Below are positions 9,056 through 16,036 of a stretch of DNA of 38,840 nucleotides, piece after piece; the first letter of the stretch is position 1, and each line of letters opens with the position of its first letter. The stretch spans positions 1 to 38,840 of the forward strand of contig CAJQMT010000010.1 of assembly GCA_905479475.1 (NCBI GenBank). The letters are read 5' to 3'. The position numbers were made by a program, and so were the translations under genes. The DNA comes from an uncultured Flavobacteriaceae bacterium. GTDB taxonomy: Bacteria; Bacteroidota; Bacteroidia; Flavobacteriales; Flavobacteriaceae. Under the pieces are notes generated by a model that worked only from the letters and a program-made list of their open reading frames with translations, had not been told where the DNA came from and did not search any database.

Positions 9056-9696
9056 TTCTTTATTTCAATTACGTCGTCCAATTTTTTCATGAAGTCTTTG
9101 TAATTCGTGACTGTCATGTCTTTTTCTAAGGCCTTGTCCATCAACTCAGATGCTTCTTCAAATTTGAACTTAGAGACCAGTGCATCTGCCTTCTTTTTCA
9201 TTCGTTTTGCATAAGCTGAAGGAGGATCTTGTTTGTTTTTCTGTTCTTCTTCTTTTTGTTTTTTCAGCATTTTTTTGGCATGGGCCAAGTTGTAGCGTGT
9301 TTCATCATCCAATGGATTTGCTCTCAAACTGTTTTTAAAGGCATCAATCGCTTTGTCATAAGCTTTTTCTTGGAGATACACATTTCCTATGTTGTGGTAA
9401 CTCGCTGCTTTTTCCTTTTTTGTTTTCGCTCCTTTCAAAGCCAATTCATATTGAGAAAGAGCTTCTTTGGTGTTTTTTTGAATGGCCAAAGTATTGCCCA
9501 AATTATGAGCTGCCTTGTAATAGGTTGGACTTTTCTCCAACGCTTTTTGATAGGAAACCGCTGCCGCTGCGTACTCTTTTTGCTGATGCAAAGTATTTCC
9601 TTCTCGCACCAACTTGCGCGCTGAACGCTGTTGCACAATGGTATCTTGCTGAGCATATGCTCCCAAACTAAACAAAAACAGAAACAAGATTCTCAT
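9052..9696 (-). CDS. batC: BatC: TPR protein of the Bat operon
   Basis: This exported TPR protein has 214 residues from the chosen start MRILFLFLFSLGAYAQQ, which forms a good signal peptide and begins 4 bases after the batB stop. A longer reading frame to 9735 would overlap batB by 35 bases and put a charged stretch before the signal sequence. At least three TPR units are visible (GNTLHQQKEYAAAAVSYQKAL, KAAHNLGNTLAIQKNTKEAL, ASYHNIGNVYLQEKAYDKAI), followed by a Lys/Gln-rich linker. TPR proteins of this operon are thought to hold the Bat complex together on the periplasmic side. Confidence 0.87.
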   Translation of the reverse strand: MRILFLFLFSLGAYAQQDTIVQQRSARKLVREGNTLHQQKEYAAAAVSYQKALEKSPTYYKAAHNLGNTLAIQKNTKEALSQYELALKGAKTKKEKAASYHNIGNVYLQEKAYDKAIDAFKNSLRANPLDDETRYNLAHAKKMLKKQKEEEQKNKQDPPSAYAKRMKKKADALVSKFKFEEASELMDKALEKDMTVTNYKDFMKKLDDVIEIKK

Positions 9697-9700
9697 TACT

Positions 9701-10759
9701 TTATAAGTTCTTAGAGTTTTTTGAGTTTTCTTCATTGAATAAATCTATTTTTTGAAGCCATTTGGTTTTCTTTTCATGAAAAAATACCTCTAGCAAAACA
9801 AACAACAAACCGAAACCAAGAAACCATTGAAATTGGTCTTTGTAATCTGAAAATTGTTTGGTTTCAAATTCATGCTTTTGTGCATTGGCTACTTCTTCTA
9901 CAATTCGTTCTACTGGATTTGCCGTCCTATTTCCATCGACATACAAACCACCTGTGTTCTCTGCAATAGCTTTCAAAACATTTACTTGTCTTTGTGTAAT
10001 CACAACCTCGCCTTGTCTGTCTTTTTTGTAGCCATTTAAATTCCCATTTACACGCAAAGGTATTGGACTTCCTTTTTCGCTCCCTACGCCTACTGTAAAC
10101 ACCTGTACTCCTTCTTTGGAAAGTTCTTGAGCGACCGAAATGGTGTTTTTTTCATGATCCTCTCCGTCAGAAATAATCACTAAAAAACGATTGGTTTGTT
10201 CGTCATTGTTGTAATACGTTTTTGCCAAGTCCAAGGCCTCATTAATAGCTGTTCCTTGACTCGAAACCATGTCGGGATTTGCATTTTGTAAAAACATTTT
10301 TGAGGCGGCGTGGTCTGTCGTTATAGGCAACAATGGATAGGCATTTCCTGCATATACGATCACTCCAACACGGTCACTACCAAGGTTATCGATAATTTTT
10401 GAAATAATTTGTTTCGATTTTTCCAGCCTGTTCGGAGCAATGTCCTCTGCCAGCATACTTTTGGAAACATCCAATGCAAAAACAATATCAACTCCCTCTC
10501 TTTTGAGCGTCTTTAATTTAGTGCCCATTTTGGGATTTACCAACGACAGAATTAAAAATGCGAGTCCCAAACAAAGAACCGCCAATTTCAAAACAGCTTT
10601 GAATACCGAATAATTCGGTGCTATTTTCTGCAAGAGATTTAAATCTGCAAATTTTTTCTGGGTTCGTTTTTTCCAAATAAACGTAACAAAAAACACAACT
10701 ACCATTAAAGGTATTATGGCAAATAAATAAAAATATATTGGAGCTTCTAATTCGTACAT
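9701..10759 (-). CDS. batB: BatB: membrane VWA-domain protein
   Basis: This 352-residue membrane protein has two N-terminal helices (about residues 8-30 and 53-73), a von Willebrand factor A domain, and a C-terminal helix (about 311-327, WFLGFGLLFVLLEVFF). The metal-ion adhesion site is intact as Asp97-Val-Ser99-Lys-Ser101, with a later Thr and an SDGEDH motif. It pairs with BatA directly upstream (33-base gap). The two VWA proteins are expected to face the periplasm and to be acted on by the MoxR ATPase encoded first in the operon, which is inferred from the general MoxR-VWA partnership. Confidence 0.92.
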   Translation of the reverse strand: MYELEAPIYFYLFAIIPLMVVVFFVTFIWKKRTQKKFADLNLLQKIAPNYSVFKAVLKLAVLCLGLAFLILSLVNPKMGTKLKTLKREGVDIVFALDVSKSMLAEDIAPNRLEKSKQIISKIIDNLGSDRVGVIVYAGNAYPLLPITTDHAASKMFLQNANPDMVSSQGTAINEALDLAKTYYNNDEQTNRFLVIISDGEDHEKNTISVAQELSKEGVQVFTVGVGSEKGSPIPLRVNGNLNGYKKDRQGEVVITQRQVNVLKAIAENTGGLYVDGNRTANPVERIVEEVANAQKHEFETKQFSDYKDQFQWFLGFGLLFVLLEVFFHEKKTKWLQKIDLFNEENSKNSKNL

Positions 10760-10792
10760 CTTATAATAAAATGGGGTTGCATTTCTTTCATA

Positions 10793-11797
10793 TCAAATAA
10801 AACTTCTAAATACTGTATTTTTCAAAACAAATTCTACAAGCAATAGGGCAATGGCTAAAAAAACAAAACCGCGGTATTGCTCTTGGTAGTTGTAATATTT
10901 GAATTCTTCTATTTTTGTTTTTTCAAGTTTGTTGATCTCGTTATAAATAGCTTTCAATTTTACATTGTCGGTCGCTCTAAAATATTTTCCTTCTGTTTCC
11001 GTAGCTATATGCTTGAGTAATTCTTCGTCTATTTCTACTTTCTGCTTGCGGAACATAAGATTTCCCCGTCGGTCTTTGGCGTATGGAAACGGTGCCATTC
11101 CATTAGTTCCTATGGCGATGGTATATACTTTTATCTTCAATTCTTTTGCCAGTTCAGTAGCTGTTTTTGGGTCTATAAATCCAGCAGTATTGACACCGTC
11201 TGTCAATAAAATAATGACTTTGCTTTTTGCTTTGCTATCTTTCAATCGATTGATTGCAGATCCAAGTCCCATTCCAATAGCAGTACCGTCTTCTATCTGT
11301 CCATACTCTATAGCTCTTAAAGAACTCGCTACAATACTTTTATCGCTGGTAATAGGCGTTTGGGTATAACTTTCTCCTGCATAAACCACAATTCCAATTC
11401 GATCGTTTGGGCGTTCCTTTACAAAGTTTTCAGCTACTTTTTTCAAGGCCTCCAAACGATTGGGGCGTAAATCTTTTGCCAACATACTCCCGGACACATC
11501 AATCGCCATGACGATATCGATTCCTTTGTTCGTTTTTGTCTTCTTACTTATGGATACATTTCTAGGCCTCGCCAAAGCGATGATCAGTGCTCCAATTGCA
11601 ACAATTCGAAATGTATAGAGAAGGGGCTTTAATTGTGCTGGTAGTGATTTTTTCAATTCAAACCCTTTGGTTGTCCCTACTTGAAGAGTTGCAGTATTTC
11701 TTTGGTGTGTGTAAAAAAACCAAAATACAAGAAAGGGTAGCAACAATAGTGCCCACAAAAAAGCCGGATTTTCAAACTCTAAATTTTTCCAAATCAT
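10793..11797 (-). CDS. batA: BatA: membrane VWA-domain protein
   Basis: The 334-residue protein has two N-terminal helices (about residues 12-29 and 59-76), a VWA domain, and a C-terminal helix near 308-326. The DxSxS metal site is Asp100-Val-Ser102-Gly-Ser104, and ILLTDGVNTAG carries the other metal-site Asp. The ATG overlaps the stop of the upstream BatD-like fusion gene by 4 bases. In Bacteroides fragilis the bat operon contributes to survival in oxygen; the mechanism is not settled. Confidence 0.93.
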   Translation of the reverse strand: MIWKNLEFENPAFLWALLLLPFLVFWFFYTHQRNTATLQVGTTKGFELKKSLPAQLKPLLYTFRIVAIGALIIALARPRNVSISKKTKTNKGIDIVMAIDVSGSMLAKDLRPNRLEALKKVAENFVKERPNDRIGIVVYAGESYTQTPITSDKSIVASSLRAIEYGQIEDGTAIGMGLGSAINRLKDSKAKSKVIILLTDGVNTAGFIDPKTATELAKELKIKVYTIAIGTNGMAPFPYAKDRRGNLMFRKQKVEIDEELLKHIATETEGKYFRATDNVKLKAIYNEINKLEKTKIEEFKYYNYQEQYRGFVFLAIALLLVEFVLKNTVFRSFI

Positions 11798-13383
11798 AGT
11801 TCAATAGTTATAGATGCTGTCATGGTTTCTATCATGGTTTTTAGCGCTGTATTTTCTGCATTGTATACAGAGACTACTTGCCAAACGTTCTTTTCGTTTC
11901 CAACCCCAATTATTTTGAATTCCTTTGAGGTACCCTCTTTTGTCATAACTCCAGACAAGCAAACGCCCTGCAAACCATTATTAAAAGTCACGGGCAGTCG
12001 CTCGTATTCAAAGTCCTCCACATTTGGATTGGTTTGGAGATTTTGAACGGTATTCTGAAGCACTTCTTCAATATTGGGATTGGTTCCTGCATAGGTCAGT
12101 GTGCTTATAGTGATGGTCATTTCATTCAGAGCCTTGTACTCATAGAGCCCCAACCTGGTGACAACATTTTGTACTTGAAATGGCACCTCTTTGGTTTGCA
12201 AAGGAATTTCCACAGGGGCATGCAATGTAAGTGCTGGATCACCAAAAGACTGTTTTTGCCAATTGTCATTGTTCAAGGTTGGCAAAGAAGTCTGAACCAC
12301 AGGACTTCCAATTAAATTTGAATATTGCAGTATTACTCGAGTCCCAAAAGTCAACACCAAAACAGCAATGATGATGTATATCGCATAAACAATTGTTCTT
12401 TTTCTCTTTGCCAAAAGAGACATTTCAAGTTCTGATTTCAAATACTTGGCTTGTGCATCATCGGTCAACAAGTTGGCTTCTTTGTATTGTTTCATAATAG
12501 GCTGCAACGATTCGATGATCTTTTTTGCTTCGGTGCTGTCCTGTTTAATTTCCGCTGCCAAAGGTCTTAGTTGTGCAAACTTTACAAAATCCGCATGTTT
12601 CAAAAATAAGTGCAACTCTTCAATGAGTTGTTTGGTAATTCCAATTTCTTTTGTTTGATTTTGTATCGTTATTTTTTGAATCAATTCATCACTCGTAGCT
12701 TCGAGTGATGCAACCTTTATTTCTCGCGCCATATACACTCTCACAATTTCAGTCAACTCAATATAATATTCTTTGATTTTATTGTTTTGCCAAAGTTGCT
12801 TTTCTTCCAAACTGGCAAATTTTTGAATCGCTTCTTGATAAGGAGGAATCCTTTCTTTTTCGAGCACTCCATCTTCTTGGTAATATTTTTTAAGCAGGAA
12901 ATAAATCATTCCCACAACCAAGAGAGCTCCCACTAAAACCCACAACCAAATAAAATAGGGACGATAATCGTCAAAAATCAAAGGCTCCTCGACAATAGGC
13001 TTTGGCGGAAAAGGTTTTTGTTTTAGGGTATCTACAGTGACAGTAGCCACGTGAACCAACAGAGAGTCCGTGTAATAGGCTTTGTTTTGAATAAATATTT
13101 CTTGTTTCGGAATAAAGTAACTCCCGCTGTCAAAACCTGTAAGCAGGTATTTTCTTTCCAATCGGTTTGGAAGTGTATCCACCTTTTCGACCGAAATAAC
13201 TTCCAAACCTTTCAAGTTCTGCAGTTCTGGAAACAGTACTTTTTCTTTCTCTTTGGTGGCAATTGTATATTGAATTTGCTCCCCTATACGAATTTGAATG
13301 GTATCTAAAGCTACAGTAATATCCTGTTGGGCATGACCCAAGCTTGAGCAGAATAGTATGAGGTAAAATATTGTTTTTTTCAT
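11794..13383 (-). CDS. BatD-like/DUF4381-like membrane protein with extra C-domain
   Basis: The 529-residue protein starts with a signal peptide (ending GHAQQ), then a beta-rich N-domain that resembles one BatD repeat (ITVALDTIQIRIGEQIQYTI). A membrane helix follows at about residues 144-163 and then a helical region with the DUF4381-like pattern KEYYIELTEIVRVYMAREI. A second membrane helix at about 338-356 precedes a C-terminal domain of about 165 residues (PALTLHAPVEIPLQTKEVPF onward) that resembles a PsbP-like or DUF-type envelope domain. It sits between the DUF58 gene and batA, where Flavobacteriaceae carry a short BatD-like gene. The function is unknown; the C-domain is the unusual part. 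Confidence 0.75.
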   Translation of the reverse strand: MKKTIFYLILFCSSLGHAQQDITVALDTIQIRIGEQIQYTIATKEKEKVLFPELQNLKGLEVISVEKVDTLPNRLERKYLLTGFDSGSYFIPKQEIFIQNKAYYTDSLLVHVATVTVDTLKQKPFPPKPIVEEPLIFDDYRPYFIWLWVLVGALLVVGMIYFLLKKYYQEDGVLEKERIPPYQEAIQKFASLEEKQLWQNNKIKEYYIELTEIVRVYMAREIKVASLEATSDELIQKITIQNQTKEIGITKQLIEELHLFLKHADFVKFAQLRPLAAEIKQDSTEAKKIIESLQPIMKQYKEANLLTDDAQAKYLKSELEMSLLAKRKRTIVYAIYIIIAVLVLTFGTRVILQYSNLIGSPVVQTSLPTLNNDNWQKQSFGDPALTLHAPVEIPLQTKEVPFQVQNVVTRLGLYEYKALNEMTITISTLTYAGTNPNIEEVLQNTVQNLQTNPNVEDFEYERLPVTFNNGLQGVCLSGVMTKEGTSKEFKIIGVGNEKNVWQVVSVYNAENTALKTMIETMTASITIEL

Positions 13384-13410
13384 GTTGTTTTCAGACTTTA
13401 AACAAAAAGT

Positions 13411-14283
13411 TTATTTTACCTCTTTTTGTTTGAAATAAGTCAATAATTTTTTTACATAACTTTCGTCAACTCTTGTGTTTATAATTCCTGAACCGCTTTT
13501 TGCAAAGGCATCTTGACAATAAGTTACGTTATTTGCGTAGTGGGTATGATAAGCTGTCCGGACAGCTTTCGATGCCGTATTTACCAACATTTTTTTACCT
13601 GTCTCTGCATCCTGCATCGCCACCATTCCCAAATTAGGAATACTTTCATCGTGTTTGTCGTAAATTCTTACTCCCGTAACATCGTGTTTTCTCCCAATAA
13701 TTTTAAGCGTTTGCGCATAGCTGTCATCCATAAAATCAGAAAGTAGAAAAACAATGGCTTTTTTAGTCATTACGTTCGACAAATATTTCAAAGCTTCGTC
13801 TATATTGGTTTTTTTACTTTGGGGCTGAAATTCAATCAACTCACGAATAATTCTAAGGACATGGCTCTTTCCTTTTTTTGGGGGAATAAACAATTCTACT
13901 TGGTCCGAAAACAAAAGCAACCCCACTTTGTCATTGTTCTGAATGGCAGAAAATGCCAGGGTTGCGGCTATTTCTGTAAGTGTGTCTTTTTTAAACTGAG
14001 TATGGGTTCCAAAAAATTCAGACCCACTCACATCTACTGCGAGTAACATGGTCAACTCTCTTTCTTCTTCAAAAATTTTGACAAAGGGCTGATTGTAGCG
14101 GGCAGTCACATTCCAATCAATATTTCGAATGTCATCTCCAAACTGGTATTCTCTTACTTCACTAAAGGTCATTCCACGTCCTTTGAAAGAACTGTGGTAT
14201 TCTCCAGAAAAAATATGATCGGAAAGTCGACGCGTTTTGATTTCAATTTTGCGTACTCTTTTAAGTATCTCCTTTGTTTCCAA
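13411..14283 (-). CDS. DUF58 domain VWA-like protein
   Basis: The 290-residue protein has the DUF58 signature: GRGMTFSEVREYQFGDDIRNID near residues 36-57, followed by a VWA-like core starting LLAVDVSGSEFFG. It has no membrane segment, so it is cytoplasmic. It is encoded between moxR and the membrane VWA genes, the arrangement seen wherever MoxR ATPases occur with DUF58 and VWA proteins. It is expected to be an adaptor or substrate of MoxR, which is inferred from this context. Confidence 0.92.
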   Translation of the reverse strand: METKEILKRVRKIEIKTRRLSDHIFSGEYHSSFKGRGMTFSEVREYQFGDDIRNIDWNVTARYNQPFVKIFEEERELTMLLAVDVSGSEFFGTHTQFKKDTLTEIAATLAFSAIQNNDKVGLLLFSDQVELFIPPKKGKSHVLRIIRELIEFQPQSKKTNIDEALKYLSNVMTKKAIVFLLSDFMDDSYAQTLKIIGRKHDVTGVRIYDKHDESIPNLGMVAMQDAETGKKMLVNTASKAVRTAYHTHYANNVTYCQDAFAKSGSGIINTRVDESYVKKLLTYFKQKEVK

Positions 14284-14331
14284 TGTTTGTGTTTTGTAAG
14301 ATGTGTAATTGGTTGATTGTTTCCACCACTC

Positions 14332-15336
14332 TTAAGGCACTTCAATTTCGTTCACAATTTTATTTATAATATCCACTGAATTGATATTCTCTGCTTCCGC
14401 TTCGTAAGTAATTCCAATTCTGTGACGCAAAATGTCATGCACCACTGCTCTGACGTCTTCTGGAATGACGTATCCTCTTCTTTTGATAAAAGCATAACAT
14501 TTTGCTGCTTGCGCCAAACTTATACTTCCTCGTGGAGAAGCTCCAAAACTGATCCATGGTTTCAAATCAGGCAAGTTGTATCTTTCTGGATAACGAGAAG
14601 CAAAAACAATGTCTAAAATATACTTTTCTATTTTCTCGTCCATATAAACCTCTTTCACCGCAGCTCTTGCTCTCACAATTTGGTCCAAACCAACCACTGG
14701 GTTTACAGTGGCAAAACCACCGTTTAAATTCTGACGCATGATACTTTGCTCTTCGGTCAATTTTGGATAATCAATGACAACTTTGAGCATGAAACGATCT
14801 ACTTGCGCTTCTGGTAAGGTATAGGTTCCTTCTTGTTCTACTGGATTTTGCGTTGCCATCACCAGAAAAGGTTCGCTCAAGGGGAAAGTCTCCTCTCCAA
14901 TGGTAATTTGGCGCTCTTGCATGGCCTCCAACAAAGCCGATTGCACTTTTGCAGGAGCTCTGTTGATTTCATCTGCAAGCACAAAGTTTGCAAAAATAGG
15001 CCCTTTTTTAATTTCAAAAAGGTTTTCCTTCATGTTATAAATCATTGTTCCTACAACATCTGCAGGTAACAAATCTGGCGTAAATTGAATTCTACTAAAG
15101 TCTCCATCCACAGCTTTGGAGAGCGTATTTATAGCCAACGTTTTTGCCAGTCCTGGAACACCTTCTAACAAAATATGCCCGTTTCCTAACAATCCGATGA
15201 GCAATCGGTCAATCATTTGTTTTTGACCAACAATCACTTTGCTCATTTCATTTGTTAACAAATCGATAAAGGCACTTTCCTTTTCAATTTTTTCATTGAT
15301 GGCTCTGATGTCTATACTTGTGTTATTTTCTTCCAT
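14332..15336 (-). CDS. moxR: MoxR family AAA+ ATPase, first gene of Bat operon
   Basis: This 334-residue AAA+ ATPase has Walker A GVPGLAKT at residues 59-66, Walker B in VLADEINRAPAK (Asp122, Glu123) and sensor 1 in MATQNPVEQEGTYTLPEAQ. The full MoxR lid follows. It is the promoter-proximal gene of an operon that runs through batE without a visible terminator between genes. MoxR ATPases act as chaperone-like remodellers of VWA-domain proteins, so BatA and BatB are the probable clients. Length and motifs are normal for the family. Confidence 0.95.
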   Translation of the reverse strand: MEENNTSIDIRAINEKIEKESAFIDLLTNEMSKVIVGQKQMIDRLLIGLLGNGHILLEGVPGLAKTLAINTLSKAVDGDFSRIQFTPDLLPADVVGTMIYNMKENLFEIKKGPIFANFVLADEINRAPAKVQSALLEAMQERQITIGEETFPLSEPFLVMATQNPVEQEGTYTLPEAQVDRFMLKVVIDYPKLTEEQSIMRQNLNGGFATVNPVVGLDQIVRARAAVKEVYMDEKIEKYILDIVFASRYPERYNLPDLKPWISFGASPRGSISLAQAAKCYAFIKRRGYVIPEDVRAVVHDILRHRIGITYEAEAENINSVDIINKIVNEIEVP

Positions 15337-15384
15337 TTCTATATCGAAATTATGTTTGTAGATCTGCTATTTTTACAGGACTCA

Positions 15385-15392
15385 CAAAGCTA
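15385..15392 (-). promoter_or_regulatory. Candidate promoter of the moxR-bat operon
   Basis: On the minus strand the bases read TAGCTTTG, a full match to TAnnTTTG, 49 bases before the moxR ATG. A clear -33 element was not found. This would give a short leader for an operon of nine genes. Confidence 0.4.
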
Positions 15393-15505
15393 CAATTTTA
15401 GAGGTTTTGTATTGTTAAAATTTGGTTAAACAAACATTTCAATTTGCCAAATGCCTAAAAAAACAAATACACACTCCTCTAATGTTAAAAAAATGTTATG
15501 ATTAT

Positions 15506-15536
15506 TTTGAATTTCGAAGAATAATCCCAATATTTG
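15506..15536 (+). promoter_or_regulatory. Promoter of the candidate small RNA
   Basis: TTTG at 15506-15509, a 19-base spacer, and AATATTTG at 15529-15536 match the Bacteroidota pattern with one mismatch in the first base of the -7 element. Transcription would start near 15543. Confidence 0.4.
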
Positions 15537-15542
15537 TGACAA

Positions 15543-15603
15543 CCAAACCAAACTTAACCAAATATTAAAAAAAGCAGTCTCTTCTATTAGAGACTGCTTT
15601 TTT
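15543..15603 (+). ncRNA. Candidate small RNA of about 60 nucleotides
   Basis: A promoter-like element is followed after a few bases by a C/A-rich unstructured stretch with repeated ACCAAA units (AACCAAACCAAACTTAACCA at 15541-15560). It ends in a strong intrinsic terminator. No gene lies upstream that this terminator could serve on the plus strand, so an independent small transcript is the simplest reading. An alternative is that the hairpin acts on the minus strand, or that it is an attenuator in a long receptor leader. No known RNA family was recognised. Confidence 0.4.
15568..15603 (+). terminator. Intrinsic terminator without an assigned gene
   Basis: Perfect inverted repeat: left arm 15568-15582 ending AGCAGTCTCT, 6-base loop TCTATT, right arm 15589-15603 beginning AGAGACTGCT and running into T residues. 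The A and T ends make it able to work in both directions. Confidence 0.75.
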
Positions 15604-15657
15604 GTTTAGCCGTTCCTTTTATTTTCATAAAAATACTTTCCTTTACAAAGGACACTT

Positions 15658-15795
15658 ATGAAAATACTAAAAAAACACCTTGCAATTTTGAAGGCCTCCA
15701 TTTCGTCAATTTCGTTTTCTATACTTGCCCTAAAAAAATCTCATTTATCTTCTTTAAACAATGTTTCTTCCTTACAACCACTTGTTTTTAATTAA
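15658..15795 (+). CDS. Possible small ORF of 45 codons
   Basis: A 45-codon frame starts MKILKKHLAILKASISS and ends PLVFN. AAAGGA lies about 6 bases before the ATG, unusual for a phylum that seldom uses Shine-Dalgarno sites, and it is part of the inverted repeat TCCTTT-AC-AAAGGA. The product would be basic with a hydrophobic, Ser-rich middle. Nothing similar was recognised, and chance is a real possibility at this length. Confidence 0.2.
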   Translation: MKILKKHLAILKASISSISFSILALKKSHLSSLNNVSSLQPLVFN

Positions 15796-16036
15796 AAAAT
15801 TTTTAATAATTTTATAAAAAAAGGTGGTTTTGAATATGTTTTTATTAATTTTTTGTTAAAAAAATACTATATTAGCAACACTGTCAAACGTTTAAATTCA
15901 TTTAAGCAAAAACATTTTTATTGAATTTTGTTGCTATGAAGCAAGGTTTAAAAAGTTTAAAAGATTGTTCTTGAAAAAGAAGTACGCATTACAAAATCAT
16001 GTAACCACAATCAATTAACTATAAAACCAAGCAATT

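Larger units (their letters stand above)
15337..16036. other. 700-base intergenic region between moxR and the TonB receptor
   Basis: No long ORF lies here. It holds the moxR promoter candidate, a candidate small RNA with its own promoter and terminator (15506-15603), a possible 45-codon ORF (15658-15795) and an AT-rich receptor leader. The leader has an 8-base inverted repeat, TAGCAACA at 15873-15880 and TGTTGCTA at 15929-15936. A 10-base inverted repeat (ATTTGGTTAA at 15420-15429, TTAACCAAAT at 15554-15563) links the moxR upstream region to the small RNA. Nothing else was recognised. Confidence 0.6.

Noticed and set aside
15868-15875. TATATTAG as promoter of the TonB receptor
   Set aside because: It matches only part of TAnnTTTG, and the nearest TTTG is 12 bases away, too short a spacing.
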